A stretch of 64,000 nucleotides of DNA from Cololabis saira (Eukaryota > Chordata > Actinopteri > Beloniformes > Belonidae): positions 37,860,958 through 37,924,957 of the forward strand of contig NC_084596.1 in assembly GCF_033807715.1 (NCBI RefSeq), in the 5' to 3' direction. The stretch's first letter is position 1. Each line of letters begins with the position of its first letter. Positions 1-12,751 of this stretch are shown here, piece by piece. Made by a program: the position numbers and the translations under genes. A model generated the notes under the pieces. The model saw nothing but the letters and a program-made list of their open reading frames with translations. It did no database searches and was not told the DNA's origin.

Positions 1-3000
1 TTAGAAGTTCTTAAAGGACCAATCAGCCCCGTTTTTAAGAGATCAATTATAGATACTGTTTGAAGTGATGGAACAAAGATTATTAGGAAACACGATGTGA
101 AGTGAATGCATTATCTCAGCTGTTTCTGTTTTGGAGATGTGCCTGTGGAAAAAAACAAACAAAAAAATGAAAAGAAAAACACTTTTCCTCGTGAATAAAG
201 TCTGTCAAATCAGTAGCAAAACCCCCTAATTTCTGCATAAGAGTGCAGAATCAGGCCTTTGACATCACTTATATCAAACCACAAGCATAGCTGAGAATAT
301 AAATCATGTAGTCTCCCGTGGCAACTGACAGCTATGTCATGCTGCAGCAGTGGGATTACAGCTATATATCACTGTGACTGCGCCCACCGTGTTCACAAGC
401 ACATCCAGAAGGTATATGGATAATGCCTGTGACAGAGACAGGTATGCTGCAACAACAGACATGGAAGAGGGGAAGGCAAAGGGGGAACAAAGGAAGGAAA
501 AGATAAGAACTATGTGTGCGAATGCGACTGAAAGGCTTCTTTGAAAGAGATAAATTGAGACAAGAGAAACAATGAGAAAGAGCGCGTCACAAAAAAAGCG
601 CATGCACCGTAGGAAGAGGTGAGAGGGCAACAACGGATGAAAAAATTAAACGATGTCTGCTGTCTCCAATGATGGGTGGCTGGTTTGCTTGAAAGTCACA
701 GGAATGAAGACGCATCAGCATCCGACGTAGAGGAATCAAGCTGGGTTGTGTACTTTAAACTGTCACAGACTATCACTTCACTAAGGTTAAACTTTTTTTT
801 TTTTAATTTTAATTCAAAGAAACTTAACTGTTATGAGATCTTTTTTTTTTTTTTTAGAAACACTGAACTATTGAAAACGTGGCTCTGCATATTTAAAAGG
901 GGAGAACCATTAAGTCGTCCAAATTAAGCGAGAAAATGTTGTTTCTCTAATGTCTCTGCATAAACAGCAGGATAAGTAATTTCCCTGTGGCTTCCAAAAA
1001 CATTTGCAATCTGATGGTAACAGAAAAGGCTCTTTACATTCATGCAAATATGCTGACTGACTGTTTTTTTGTTTGTTTTTTAAAGCATTGGGTCAGTTCA
1101 AGATGTCTTTTTTTTTTCACAGTACGTGATGTATAAGCTAATGGTTTTGTCTTCTTTCTGAGATGTTTTGAGAAAAAAGTTTCAGTTGTAAGTGTACAGC
1201 ATAATTTCAAGTTGATAATATAAAGACTGGGATAAAATGCTTATGTGATAGAATACAGGAGAACTATAAATGTTATGGTTTTAAAAATAAAGCTAGTAAA
1301 CACTGACTTACAACAAAGTGAGAAGAAAAAAGCTTTATAGTGTCTTTTCTTTTTAAAACCCTGCATTAAATCCTATTTTTAAAGTTATGGCGTTGAGGGA
1401 TTTTAGACATAAAAGATGACTATTAGACTCAACTTTGGCGCTATTGATAGATGTTGACACTTACAAGACTTAAGGTTTAGATTCCTGATCCAAGTTAAAT
1501 GACGTTGGAACAGATGTGTTAAAAATAACACCACAGTACAGCTGAAGTTGTCTGCTTGGAGTCTACAAATGGAGACACAAATTAGATATGAAGTGTCAGT
1601 GCTGAGGATACAACAAGGCTGGTGAGTTTCTTTGCAAGAGTGCTGTGGAAATGCTACGTTTGGCAAAGGCCTGACATCACCTATGAACTTGATGAATAAG
1701 CCTCTAAATGTGATGTTCCTGCATTGTCCTCACCTTCAGCTACATCCATTTATCCCCTCTTATGGGAAATGGCTCCCCCGAATGACAGATATATTCAGAG
1801 GCGATGAGAAAGCGAGAGCACACCACTACATAACCTCCCAGTCCCCCTTCCTGCCTCCTTTAGTGAAAATGAATAACAAGCTCAAAACATATACAGTAGC
1901 ACAGCGTATCCTTCTTGTTGCTGAAAGGCCTTGTCTTCCTTTTAGCCCTGGGGTGCTCTGCTCTCATTGTCTGACAGAATGATTAATTTGACCGAACTTC
2001 ACTTTGCAAACATCCGAAGTTCACATTCTCTCCTAGTCCAGCTGGTGGCAGAGCGTTTTTGGAGAAGCAGCTTGGTAAGGGTTGTGCTGTGTACGACAAC
2101 TGATTCCCTTTGTAAAAACACAAGGCATGGAAATGTCTCTGCCACAGAGATAAAAGTTAAAATAAATAAGCGTTAGTTGCTTCAAAGTGACTGAACAGAG
2201 AGAGCAAATACAGCTGTCACATAGCATTTCTGGGGCTCCTAGTGTATGTTAGCAGAGTGCCCATCAGGAGGGAGTGAGCTGAAAGAGAAATTACATCATA
2301 ACACCAACCTGAAATTGCAAGTGCTTATATAAAGTGCATAATTAAAAAGCACTAACTCAACACAGTGATGATGTAAAAAACATCTGTATGCAGGGGCCTT
2401 GCAATAAAACTATGCAAAACAGTTAAAAAAAAACGTTAATTAGGAAACTCTGACACTGTCAGCATCAAAGTTGTGTTAACTATAGAGCACTTACTATGTC
2501 CATAACAAGTATGCAGTAATGGTTAATATTATACACTTCATGCAAAAAGCACATTTTGTATATATATTTAAGAAAAAAATGTAATAACTGAAAATCAAGG
2601 CATGTCTGACTCCTGCTGACTTCATACTCATACTAGTCTCTCATTTTGTGAAGACTAATGACACATAAGACACGAGGCTTCTCGATCTTGCATTTTCAGT
2701 GGTTGTGATAAACTTGTTAATATACATATTCCTGCAGCTGAGTGTTCATCTATAAACAGCTTGTCAGCTAAAAAGTCTTCAGCTGAAACCACCCACGATT
2801 CCACAAATCAAAAAGTGGAATTAAAGTTAAAGACTGTGCGAATGAGTCATCAAAATATTTGGCTCTTTTTTGCAGAACGTGACAAAATCGTAAACATATT
2901 AAAGAACTACCTACAACATAATTTGGTCATGGATGGACTGGATGCTGGTGTTGGGCCGCAGTCCTGTGTTGAACATGGAAAGACTTGATGTGAGTTCTGA

Positions 3001-3030
3001 GGCCAGCCTTGATTTCTTAGAGCCGACCGC
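1..3030. other. Non-coding AT-rich DNA, nothing identified
   Basis: The stretch is AT-rich with several A or T homopolymer runs (for example near 789-803 and 841-855). Open frames are short, overlap on both strands and lack splice or codon-use support. I see no recognisable gene, RNA or mobile element. Confidence 0.6.
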
Positions 3031-3039
3031 ATGGCTTGA

Positions 3040-4230
3040 AACAAAGGAACCTCCATAATGACTCAAAGCCCCAGCAATCTTTGCATTTACGGGCCTTGGT
3101 GATGTGGAATAGCCTCCTCATTAAGCATGAACACCAAAATGCAGGTGGGGCCGCTGCCGATTTATGGCAGCCCGGGCTCGATTATAAAGAGCAGGCTCGC
3201 TCTTCTCGCTCTCTTTTTCATCCTCTCTTGCTTCCTCAGCCTTGTCCATCCTCCCATGGAGTTCTCTGTGAGCTATGAAGAAGGCCACAGCTACTATTTT
3301 AGCATGAAGAGCTACTAGCTATGGGCCGGCCTTCTCCATTATTGTGCCTGAAGAAGCGTCTGGTTGCCTTGAAATGGCAACCACAGTCTGCAGCGCAGCA
3401 ACGAGTGATCCGCAAACGTTCTGAGCCTCAGATGAGCCGAACGAGGGACCCATGCATGCCCCGAAGTGAACGCCATCGGACCGACCTGGAGCTGAAGGAG
3501 GCCCAGCTGCTGTGACCATGCTGCATCCCTCATCCACACTGAGATGAGGAGAGCAGGAGAGAGAGAGACGCTCTTTATCAGGATCACCTGCGGAGTGTAA
3601 CCATCCAGCTGTTCACCAAGGAACGCTGACCAGTCCGGACCAAACCACCTTTTTCTTCATCTACAAAGATCCACGTAAGAGGCTGTTTTCTGTCTGGGCA
3701 GAGAAACATAGTTAACACATTTAACTAGTTTAGTTTTACGTTGTGAGCCGGACCGCTGATCTCATCACAACTGTGTTTATTAGTTTAAGTGTGTTTGTTT
3801 ATTTTATCATTTGTCTACTGTTGCATCCACGTTGCCGGATTGTGAAGACATGTTCTTCCAGAACAGAAAACCAAGCCCTTCCTCATTCTCCAGTTGAACG
3901 ACCAGAGCGCACGTGTGAAGTTAGTTTCACATTGGTCTCTGTGTGGTAAACATCAGAAGAACTTGGTTTTCCGGTAGTGAGAAGTTATTCTAGTGTCTTG
4001 GGTTTTTTCTTTTCTCCTCTCATCCTCTCCTAAGTTTCAGTTCATTTATTTAACTGAAAACTGGTATATATTTATTTTATTTTTATTAGCCGCAGAACCA
4101 ATTACGTCAGGAAAGTAACTGTTCTGTATTAGGATTATTTCACACATTCCTTAGCAGCTATTTAGTTGCACAATTGTATTGATGCTTTTCTACAAAGAGC
4201 AGGACTGTGATCAAAGAAAGCAATAAACTC
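3040..4230 (+). promoter_or_regulatory. GC-rich promoter-like or LTR-like block of unknown origin
   Basis: This block is richer in GC than its flanks. It has a TATA-like motif (TATAAA, 3183-3188) followed by a pyrimidine-rich stretch, then GC-rich sequence, then a good 5' splice-site match (GTAAGAGG near 3675). Much further down, AT-rich sequence carries an AATAAA signal at 4222-4227. The order (core promoter, GC-rich leader, donor-like site, AT-rich tail with polyadenylation signal) resembles either a first exon or a long LTR. The open frames (63-82 aa) look non-coding. No terminal repeats or target duplication were found, so the identity is open. The block at 27.7-29.7 kb has a similar order of parts. 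Confidence 0.3.
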
Positions 4231-5370
4231 GAGGCTTTGTATGTAAGTCACGAGAGAAAAATGTGCCAACAAACCAGTATCATTCCCTGTAATTGGGAAT
4301 ATTTAGTAGAACATTCAAACTTATAACAGCTATTAAGCCACATAAAAGAAAAGACCTGAAGGGAAAAAATGGAAGAACCCCGCCCCCCGGTGACTAAGTT
4401 TTGGTGCAAAAGAGGGCAGCAGTTTTATGCTGTGGATCTCAGAACAGGAATAGATGCTATTAGCAGAGCAAAAAATGTGGAAATCAGCAACTAAACCAAT
4501 ACACCAGTTGCCAAGCCTTCATAAGGACTTCAAGGTGGACCAAAGAAGGCTAAAATAAGACATCAGTGTCCTCATTATTGTTGAGTTACGCTTTATCAAA
4601 AATTCAATCTCCTTGAATCCTTTCAATGCCCAAGAAACTCTTGTTAGAAATAGGTAGGCACGAGCATTTGGGAAGCATTCGTTACGTCTCCTGCTGTTAC
4701 TGTGCGGCTAACAATAACCTTTAAAACCCCTGGGAAAAAAAATAAATCATTCACTCTAATGCCGGGTGAAGAATACTGGCTAGTTTTAAGTTACAGGTTA
4801 TTTTCCATGAGGACACATAACATCCAATTTCCTGAAATGATCTAGCTGCCACTGAACCAAAACAATCTTGGGAGAATCATTGTTATATGAATTAAATTGT
4901 AAATTATAATTATCGTCTTAATCATTTTCATTACTAAGAATAGTTGTCAAACAGATACATCTGAAAGAAAGAATGTAACATATACACTAGGAGCTTTATA
5001 AAAATAGTCAAGCTTTATTTATTATTTAGAAATAAATTGTTCAGGTTTAATTTTCTGGATTTTATTTACATTTTTTAATTTCCTCCAACAAAGGTATATC
5101 CCATCCAGATGAATGTTTTTCATTATTGTAATTTATTTATTTTTTCTTATACATGGATGACTGGTGGATTCCCTCATTTGCTCAAGGCATCTGGAGTTTT
5201 GCAATGTCCAGTACTTCATCAGGCCCAGATATCCCTAAACAAATACTGAGATGGTCCATCGTCAACATTTTATCAAGCTTTAATGGATTCGACACAACTA
5301 TTCTGTTCAATTTTGCCATTTTGGTTTCTTTTGTAAGACCCAACAATGTGGCAATGTACAACATTGCACC
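4231..5370. other. Non-coding AT-rich DNA, nothing identified
   Basis: No convincing open frame, RNA or repeat is visible. The sequence is AT-rich up to the TA target dinucleotide of the MITE that starts at 5373. Confidence 0.55.
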
Positions 5371-5372
5371 TA

Positions 5373-5957
5373 TGGCCCTTTTCCACTAGTCCAACCTCAG
5401 CTCGGTTCTACCCGCCACGGCCCCGTCTTGCGCTTTTGCACTAGGGGCTGAGACGGGTAGAGCCGCTCCAAGCAGATACTTTTTCTGTAACCATTCTGGC
5501 GAGGTTCAATCCGGGCTGAGCCGGGACTATTTCTGACCTCATCACCCTCCGCGCCACTGATTGTTTGGGGGGCGGGCCGTCAGACGTTTGAATCAGGAAG
5601 CGGGAGTCAGCGCGAGCGGGAGTCAGCGCGAGCGCGACTCGCAGCGATTTTATTATAAAGCGCAAAACGTCTGTTTCTGATCCAACTCTGAAGTGCAGAT
5701 GTTCATAAACCTGGTGGCTGAGGAGAGAATTAAAAAAGGGATGTAGACGGGCTGTTTTCCTCTCAGCCGCTCGCGGCTCCAGCTGATTTCTCATCAGCGC
5801 CGACATGAACAAAGCAGTTGCGCAATCGAGTACATCACAGCAGCTTCACCCCAACCTGCCCACTTCTCACCTGGCTGTGGAAAAACAAACGGGGACAAAA
5901 CGGGTAGAGGCGTGACGAGCCGTGTCGGGCCGAGTAAGGACTAGTGCAAAAGGGCCA
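5373..5957. mobile_element. Non-autonomous DNA transposon (MITE), TA target site
   Basis: The ends are inverted repeats: TGGCCCTTTTCCACTAGTCC on the left and its near-perfect complement (one mismatch in 20) on the right. They are flanked by TA on both sides (5371-5372 and 5958-5959), consistent with a TA target duplication. The 585-bp interior is GC-rich, with repeated GGGAGTCAGCGCGAGC segments, and has no transposase frame. A TA target suggests a Tc1/mariner-type mobiliser, but the TIR sequence alone does not prove the family. Positions 5477-5660 are homologous to a block embedded in four units of the array at 31-56 kb, so this copy looks like the ancestral, unexpanded form. Confidence 0.75.
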
Positions 5958-5959
5958 TA

Positions 5960-8900
5960 AATGTCAAGTAGGAGATGGAAATATAAAAAGGTCTTTTAGC
6001 AGATTCTATGCATATGAAAATCAAACTGATGTGATTGCACAGTCTGTAGTTTAAATGGTATCCTCTGAAGATGAACAGAAACAAAGAAAAAAAAATTACA
6101 CACTTTTGGAAAAATCTTATCAAAGCTCAGATGGACTTGGTAAATATTGTAGCACACTATTGCTTCCAGAGTTGTCTATGAAGTTGGTACTGCATATAAC
6201 ATTGCACTGGCTGCAGTGTTTACAATGTGTCATTGGTTATTCTCTGTACCCATGTGGTTGTAACATAGAGAAAAGGAACATAGTGTCAATGCATCACAAC
6301 AGCTGGATCTAAATGCAGATGTTAAATAGGTCAAATTGTATGTGCAGCAAAGATACGAACATGCAAGTTTTGAAGCAAGAGAAAGAGAATACAAAGTCAC
6401 TTTATATATCACTCTTTTCCACTGAGAGAAAGGAGGGGGAAAAAATCCACATACCATTGTGGCTGCTCAAATCAAACTGTTTGGGGAATGTTAACTGAGT
6501 TCTCTTGTTAACACTTGTGACTTGGTCCTATTGGGAAGCAGGGCACAAAACAACAGTCTTGACAGTGGGAGTGCAGAGGTGATGGAAACCAGAGCCTGTC
6601 TAAATAGTCCTTCTATAACTTTAGCGGGAAGTGGTTTGTTATTTTAGCCGTTTCTCTGTGGAAGATTCATAGGTATGGGCTCAGGTGGGAAAGTAATCTT
6701 ACGGCTCATAGAGTCCCATTAACAAGCCTGGCCTATGTTCCATTTTACTCTTGGATGAGTCGGGGAATGAATGATTTAGTGGGGAAGAGAAGGGAATAAG
6801 AGAGGGAAGAGAAAAAAAAAAACCTGTGTGGAGTGAGCAACCAGATTTATCCAGCAAGCCTATTCCCTAATCTAATGTGGAATTAAATGTGGAATGGCAT
6901 AACACTGAAAAAAAAGGAAATTGTTGCTTCAGAAAAAAAAAAAAAAAGACCTAGTGTAACCCCAGGTTAAAACTTCAGCCAAATCCATCCCACAATTCAC
7001 AGCAGAAATGAAGATTACCGTAAAGAATTATAATACAAACCCTCAATAATGTCAACAACTCTTTTCATCCAGGAAGTCTTTACAAAAAGTTCCCAAAAAT
7101 CCCAACAATGTTGTTTATATGGACCATAATCAGCCAGAGAATATCCTTGGAACCCACTGAAGTAAAGTGTAGGATAAAGCTAAGCAGCATCTGTCATATT
7201 TGCAGATTAACCAGGACTTCCGACTATGCTACAAATTTTACTTTAAGAACAGATATACTTTTTGCATCAAAGTAACATCTACGCTAGAATCCCATGCAAA
7301 AAATGTTGGTTCCATAGTAAAAGCTGTTAAACTGATTCCTCTCCTGTCTCCTCCCTGTAGACAAAAGGAACTACAAAGCCAGAGAGGAAAGTGCGGTAGG
7401 GTGTGGTCATGATAATGGGTCTCAAACACAAGACTCCAGTATCAAATCAATCCTATCTACAAAAATTTTAAATACAGATTTGTCTTATTATTGGCAAAAA
7501 TAATTTCAGTTGCTCTTCCATGCATTTAGGTTTAGAAAAGGGTTCAGGCAGACATTTTCACAATATTATGTTATATTCTATTATTTTTTCCAGACTGACT
7601 TCTAGACGGAGTCAGTTGTACACTTGACTACTACGACACTCGTTAATTTGAGATTCAAATAAGGAACCCTCTCACTGAGAAATTACATAGTGAATTGCAC
7701 TGTCAGACATGTTACCAATAAACTTAAAATACACATTAATGAGGCTGGTAGATGTGGTTCATGTCATCTGCCCCGACACATTTTTATCTCAGCTGCATTT
7801 GATAATAATGGCTAAAGGGACCACCTTTGTCAGTGACTCAAAAAAAAAAGGAGAGCCAGAAAAAGATCAGCAGATACCTCTGTGCTTGCGTGGTCACAAT
7901 GCCATATGCTTCGACCTTAATTATGAGGGACTTGGGGAGAGAGGGACTCTGGGTCGAACGATGAATCACTGCCACTCTGTCTGCCTCAAAAGCCCTGTTC
8001 TGTGGGATTTAAGGGGGTACCTGCCCCCACAGGTCCCCATTCTCCAACTTCTTATAAAGAAACGGCAGGTGTTAATTAAACAGCCCACCTAGGAGTCTTA
8101 TTTTAATGTATAACTTTTATAAATATAACTTTTAATTAAAATTAAGATTTAAAACAATATGGAATCTTATAGAAATTGATTAATAACAGTGATTAAATCC
8201 TGATTTGCCATCCAAAAGCTTACCCACAACCTGTGAAGTATTTCATGAGTGAAAACTCATTTAAAACTTAACGTTTACTTAACCAGAAATGGTTCTTAGT
8301 TAGAAAAAACGATTATGTAAAAACACATGTCATATGTGATCGAAGTGGTCTACTTTGTTTTAAAATATTAATAAAACTAGGCCTGAGAAGGGGCATCTGG
8401 ATTCAAACGTCAGTCTCATATGATGTGACACAAGGATACTGCTGACACTGACTGCAGGTGGCCAAGAGGCAGGTAGGTCTCTTTAACCCCGAGCCTGAAC
8501 TACTTCTTCTGGTACCATTTCATTACTCCCAGCTTTATTAATTATTTCATCCAATGTTGTCAGCTAATTAACTGATGTTTAACACAGGCAGTGGCTGGAG
8601 CAATTCCATGCAATTAATCAGAGTGAATGAATAAATTAAAACCCTTCGAAAATGTGATTTATATCGATGGTCTGCATTTAAAATTGAATTTTAATTGAGC
8701 TTCAAATGTTATATTTAACTTTTGGCTGAAAACACAAGTGGCTTGTCGAAAAACACATGTTATTTACACTGGGAGCTTTTTCAAATGGAATTCCTGCAAA
8801 GGAAAAAAGATGAGATACTAAATTCACACCTGAAAACAGAAAATGTAATTACCTTGTAAAGGGCAGACATTATAAAGGGCATGACATGCACGGACAATGA

Positions 8901-11190
8901 ATACAAATGGTGAAATCAACATGTGGAATTAGAACCTGTTGAAACATTAATGAAAAGATAAGTCTGACACACATTAAAAGGGAACGAGACTTAATTTACA
9001 ATTCATGGAAACAGTTTGCTTGATGCAAAAGAATAGTTAAGCAGGAACCTTTAAATATACCAGTATCCAGATGTTTGCTCATGTATGATTCTTACCACAG
9101 AAATATGCCCAATTTGGAACAGAAGGGATTTAAAACAGTCATTGATGTCAGTCAGTCAGATTGATTATATCAGCTGACAGTGTTTTGAAGTTATTATTAT
9201 AGAAGTAAATAAATTAGACTAAATCTATCCCATAATTTGAGACTTTAAAAAAATCTTTTATGTCACACTGTGTAAAAGTTGAAAATTGGAGGAACAAGAA
9301 AAGAAATTATAAAATCTGAAAATATTTTCAGTTTCAGAGGTTGAAAAAGTTGAATCTCTTCAAAACTTTCAACCTGAATTTTCCTTTTTCACATATACAG
9401 TACAGCTCTGATTTTACAGTTCCACCTGCACCTACACTTTTTCAGAACTTTAAATGAAGCATCGTTAGTTTACGTTCTGACTTGGAAACTTCATAGGTGC
9501 AGAACTGAAAAATGCTGCTTCCATCCTTTCAAAAGTAATTTGAAACCATGACTGAATCTTTCAAGGATGAATCTTTACTATCAAAAATTTGTGAATCTCC
9601 AGTAGTTTTTGACATATATTTCAGAGCTCACCTTAGAACTCACTGGATTCAAAACGTGGCTCTCGTGGGAGTGGGAGGTGTTAGTCCCAACTTGTTTCTC
9701 TACTTAAGTGTACTGTAGTCCAAATTCATTCACATCCAAATTTTAGGTGGGATCGATTGCTTTGCTTCACTAATAACTGGCATAGAAAGGACCCACAGCC
9801 ACGGTGCACAATTGAAAGCATTTCGACAAACAGAAACACTAAAAGAATAGCTTAGAGATGGAGGAGAAGGGGGAAGAGACCTGCAGACCGAGAATGCTTA
9901 AAACTAGTTCCGAACGGAGAGTGAAGTGACAAGAAGAGTCAGAGGGTTGTGACTCTTAGCGGGAGAAGTGCAGCTAAAGTGCAGGAACATCCCTGGGTCA
10001 AACAACAGCGCAGCCAACGTGTCATTGCTGCAACTGGTTGAGATATTGCATGATCCTTCGAGTGTAAAATCTGAGTGAAATAAAAGTTTTTCTATAACAA
10101 AATTGAGTGCTATACTGCCTGCGAGTGAGTCTAATTGATCGCACTAAAGAAAAGGACAAAGGTACAAGCTTCCATGTCAGCAATACCTGTTTACTCTTCC
10201 TCCTGTGGAAGGGGGCATGGAGGAGGAGGGATGGGAGTTTATGACAAAGTTGGTGAAATGATGGGCTATAGATGCCCTTCACCAACCTCTGGGGGGTAAA
10301 AAAGAAGAGAGGCTGCTGATAAAGAGACTTGTTGTGCGCAGGATCACAAAGGTATTTCATCGTTTATTCCCCACAAGCGCTGCTGACGCCGAGACATCCT
10401 GATCACTCATGCCAAGAAGAACGCTCATTTGTGCAACTGCATATGCAGGACATGAAATATTTACTGCAGTGTGTGTGTAACATTTCACTAAATCTTCCTG
10501 ACATAATTCCTTCAGCAAACTTGTTCATTACAATATATCAATTTATGAAGATATTATACTGAAAACTAAACTCACTTACATCTATGTAAGAGTGAGCGTC
10601 CAAGCAATAGGAAACTTGACTGAACTTAATTTAAGTATATTAATGTTGTGTCCATATAATGTTGATCAACACGATTCATTGTTCTAGCTTAAAAAATATC
10701 CATAGTCAGCTCTTAATGGATGTGATTTTTATATTCTGTTCTGCTGCTTATAAAATAATGCTGCTATAATGTGATTGTGTAAGAATTGTACATGTGTACT
10801 AATACCAGGATTAAAACATAGGCTAGGAAAATGTTCTCAAAGATGATGAACAAAAGAAAGAAAGTCACTCTTTCATGCAGTCGACTAAAAGGATTAGTTT
10901 CTTTCTGTTTTGAATTAAACAATGTTTTTATATCTCACTTATATCGATGAATCTCAATACATCTAGAGCCAGGGGCTCAAGGGACAGATGTTGATTTCTT
11001 GTTTTGCAAGAAAAACAATGAAAAGAAAAGTGTTTATAAAAGCTGACCTAAGGGAGGGTAAACACTTTCTCTGCATCATCCAAAACAAAATAAAAAATGT
11101 CAACTTAAAAATGACAACTAAGTATATTCATTGTTTTATTTTGTTTAAATATTTTCATCCCCTGATTTTTTCCCCATTTTATCACCCATT
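5960..11190. other. Non-coding DNA, nothing identified
   Basis: About 5.2 kb of AT-rich sequence. The longest open frame (127 aa, plus strand, 7709-8092) has no recognisable domain and unremarkable composition. No tRNA, TIR pair or tandem array was recognised. Confidence 0.5.
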
Positions 11191-11199
11191 GCTCCTACT

Positions 11200-11573
11200 G
11201 AAGTGTCAGTCCTGGGTATTGCTCTCTTCTCTGCCCACCCCGGGAGGGCCCTGCACTTAGCTCAAGCCTCCTTCTTGCTTGAGGATTAAGCCCTTTTTTT
11301 CACAGGCCGGGGCTTCCTTGGCCGGGCACAGGGCGTGGAAGGATCACATTATTCCAGCCCTCCTCTCCGCCCTGGCTGGCCAGAGGAGGCAGTGTACAGC
11401 CCAGCATGTTTTTGTGAGGCTAGCTCACATTAGCTACCCCAACCCAGGGCATGGTTGCTGAGGACATGAAGTAAACACGGCCTCAACACCCACAGCGTTC
11501 CTGGCGACAACTGAACTCAGGTCCTTCTAGCCGCGAGGCGGCTGCACGACAAGCTGCGTCATCAGGCCCCCAT
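11200..11573 (-). mobile_element. tRNA-derived SINE-like element
   Basis: Read on the minus strand from about 11573, the sequence begins with a GGGGGCCTGATGACGCAG-type head. It then has GCCTCGCGGCTAGAAGGACC and a degenerate B-box-like CTGAGTTCAG near 11511-11522. This arrangement resembles the tRNA-related head common in fish SINEs, in which a TCGCC...AGAAGG segment precedes the B box. The body towards 11200 is GC-rich against AT-rich flanks. The A box is degenerate, and I could not fix the 3' end or a target duplication. The class is an inference from the head pattern. Confidence 0.4.
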
Positions 11574-11621
11574 GGTCATTGTTTTAAGGCCTTCTGCACA
11601 AAAAGACAGATTACTTAAATA

Positions 11622-12751
11622 CAGGGTGCCTACAGTTTTGACCAAGTTAAATTTAAGACTTTTGAATACCATTAGAAACGTAATCTCACTTATACTTACT
11701 TGAAGCACTTGACACAAAACTCTCACTCACACGCACACACAATACAAAACTCTCACTCACACAATACTACGTAACTCACAATACAATACTCCTCTTCTCC
11801 GTTAGCGGTGGTGGTGCAAAAGACGTTGATTTGAGGCTGGCATTGGCGGGCTGTAGCAAAAGCTACGTTTTTTCTGCTCTGCATATGAGACTCCACACTT
11901 TGATCCCCAATGTGCCCAACTTAAATCATTTACAACAAACTACACAGTAGCCTCGCAGCCACCACGAGAAACTAGAATTTTCGAGCCATTTGTCGCTAAA
12001 TTTTACATTTACCCATATTTGCTTGCCTTGTCTAGAGGCTACGGCGACTAAGAAATCCAGCACTGAGGTCAAGGTTGCCAGATCTGGCTGACAGTTTCCA
12101 GCCCAAACACGATGTAAAAAAAATAATGAAAAACCAGCCCAAATCATACATTCTCTATGTTAAAACCGTAAATTATTAAATGCGTAATAAATTTAGAGTC
12201 ATAAGCAAATTAAGCTTCAAAACACCACTAAATAGCCAAAAAGGTTCAAGCTCCAAACAAAGACTAAACTTAAATTGAGTAGATTAAAGCAAATAAAATA
12301 TCAGCGAGTTTATTGTGTGTGTTTCTACTTTTCTCTGCCATAATGGCAACTTTTTTTTGTTAATAATTTCTTCTAAATATTTTGTAAAAACCAGGAAAAG
12401 AAGCCCAAATTGTATCCCGCCCAGTCCTATATTTTTCAGCCCAAAGTCAAATGAAGCCCAATTGGGCGGAAACTCAATCTGGCAACACTAACTGAGGCGT
12501 TAAGTTCGTGTCTAACAACTGGTAAACAGATTTAGAACCTCCGCAGGAGATTCTCCTTGGAACCATTAAATAAACTTTTCCTTTTCAAAGTGTAAGAAAA
12601 CTTTTTTAATGATGACTGGATACATTCTCTCTAAAATTAATATTCATAAATGAAGACCCTTGGATCGAGATTTAAGACAAATTAAGACATTTAAACGCCT
12701 TATTTTAGGAAAATGGAATTTAAGACTTTTTAAGGATCTGCAGTAACCCTG
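11622..12751. mobile_element. hAT-like non-autonomous DNA transposon
   Basis: The left end starts CAGGGTGCCTACAG and the right end is the complement of CAGGGTTACTGCAG, so 11 of 14 terminal bases match. CAGGG is typical of hAT termini. The flanks share only AAATA (just left of the element and just right of it), so the expected 8-bp duplication is not clean. The interior has repeated TTTAAGACTTTT motifs near both ends and no transposase frame. A second element (12074-12486) is nested inside. Confidence 0.5.
12074..12486. mobile_element. Nested inverted-repeat element inside the hAT-like element
   Basis: The left end is GTTGCCAGATCTGG and the right end is the complement of GTTGCCAGATTGAG. The interior holds repeated 'cagccca' segments, and a GCCCAATTGGGC palindrome lies near the right end. 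The 413-bp unit has no coding capacity. Its position between the hAT-like ends means it inserted later, or that the outer ends belong to a larger composite. Confidence 0.5.

Noticed and set aside
7709..8092. 127-aa plus-strand open frame
   Set aside because: No domain, no codon bias and no splice or promoter support; the length is expected by chance somewhere in 64 kb.
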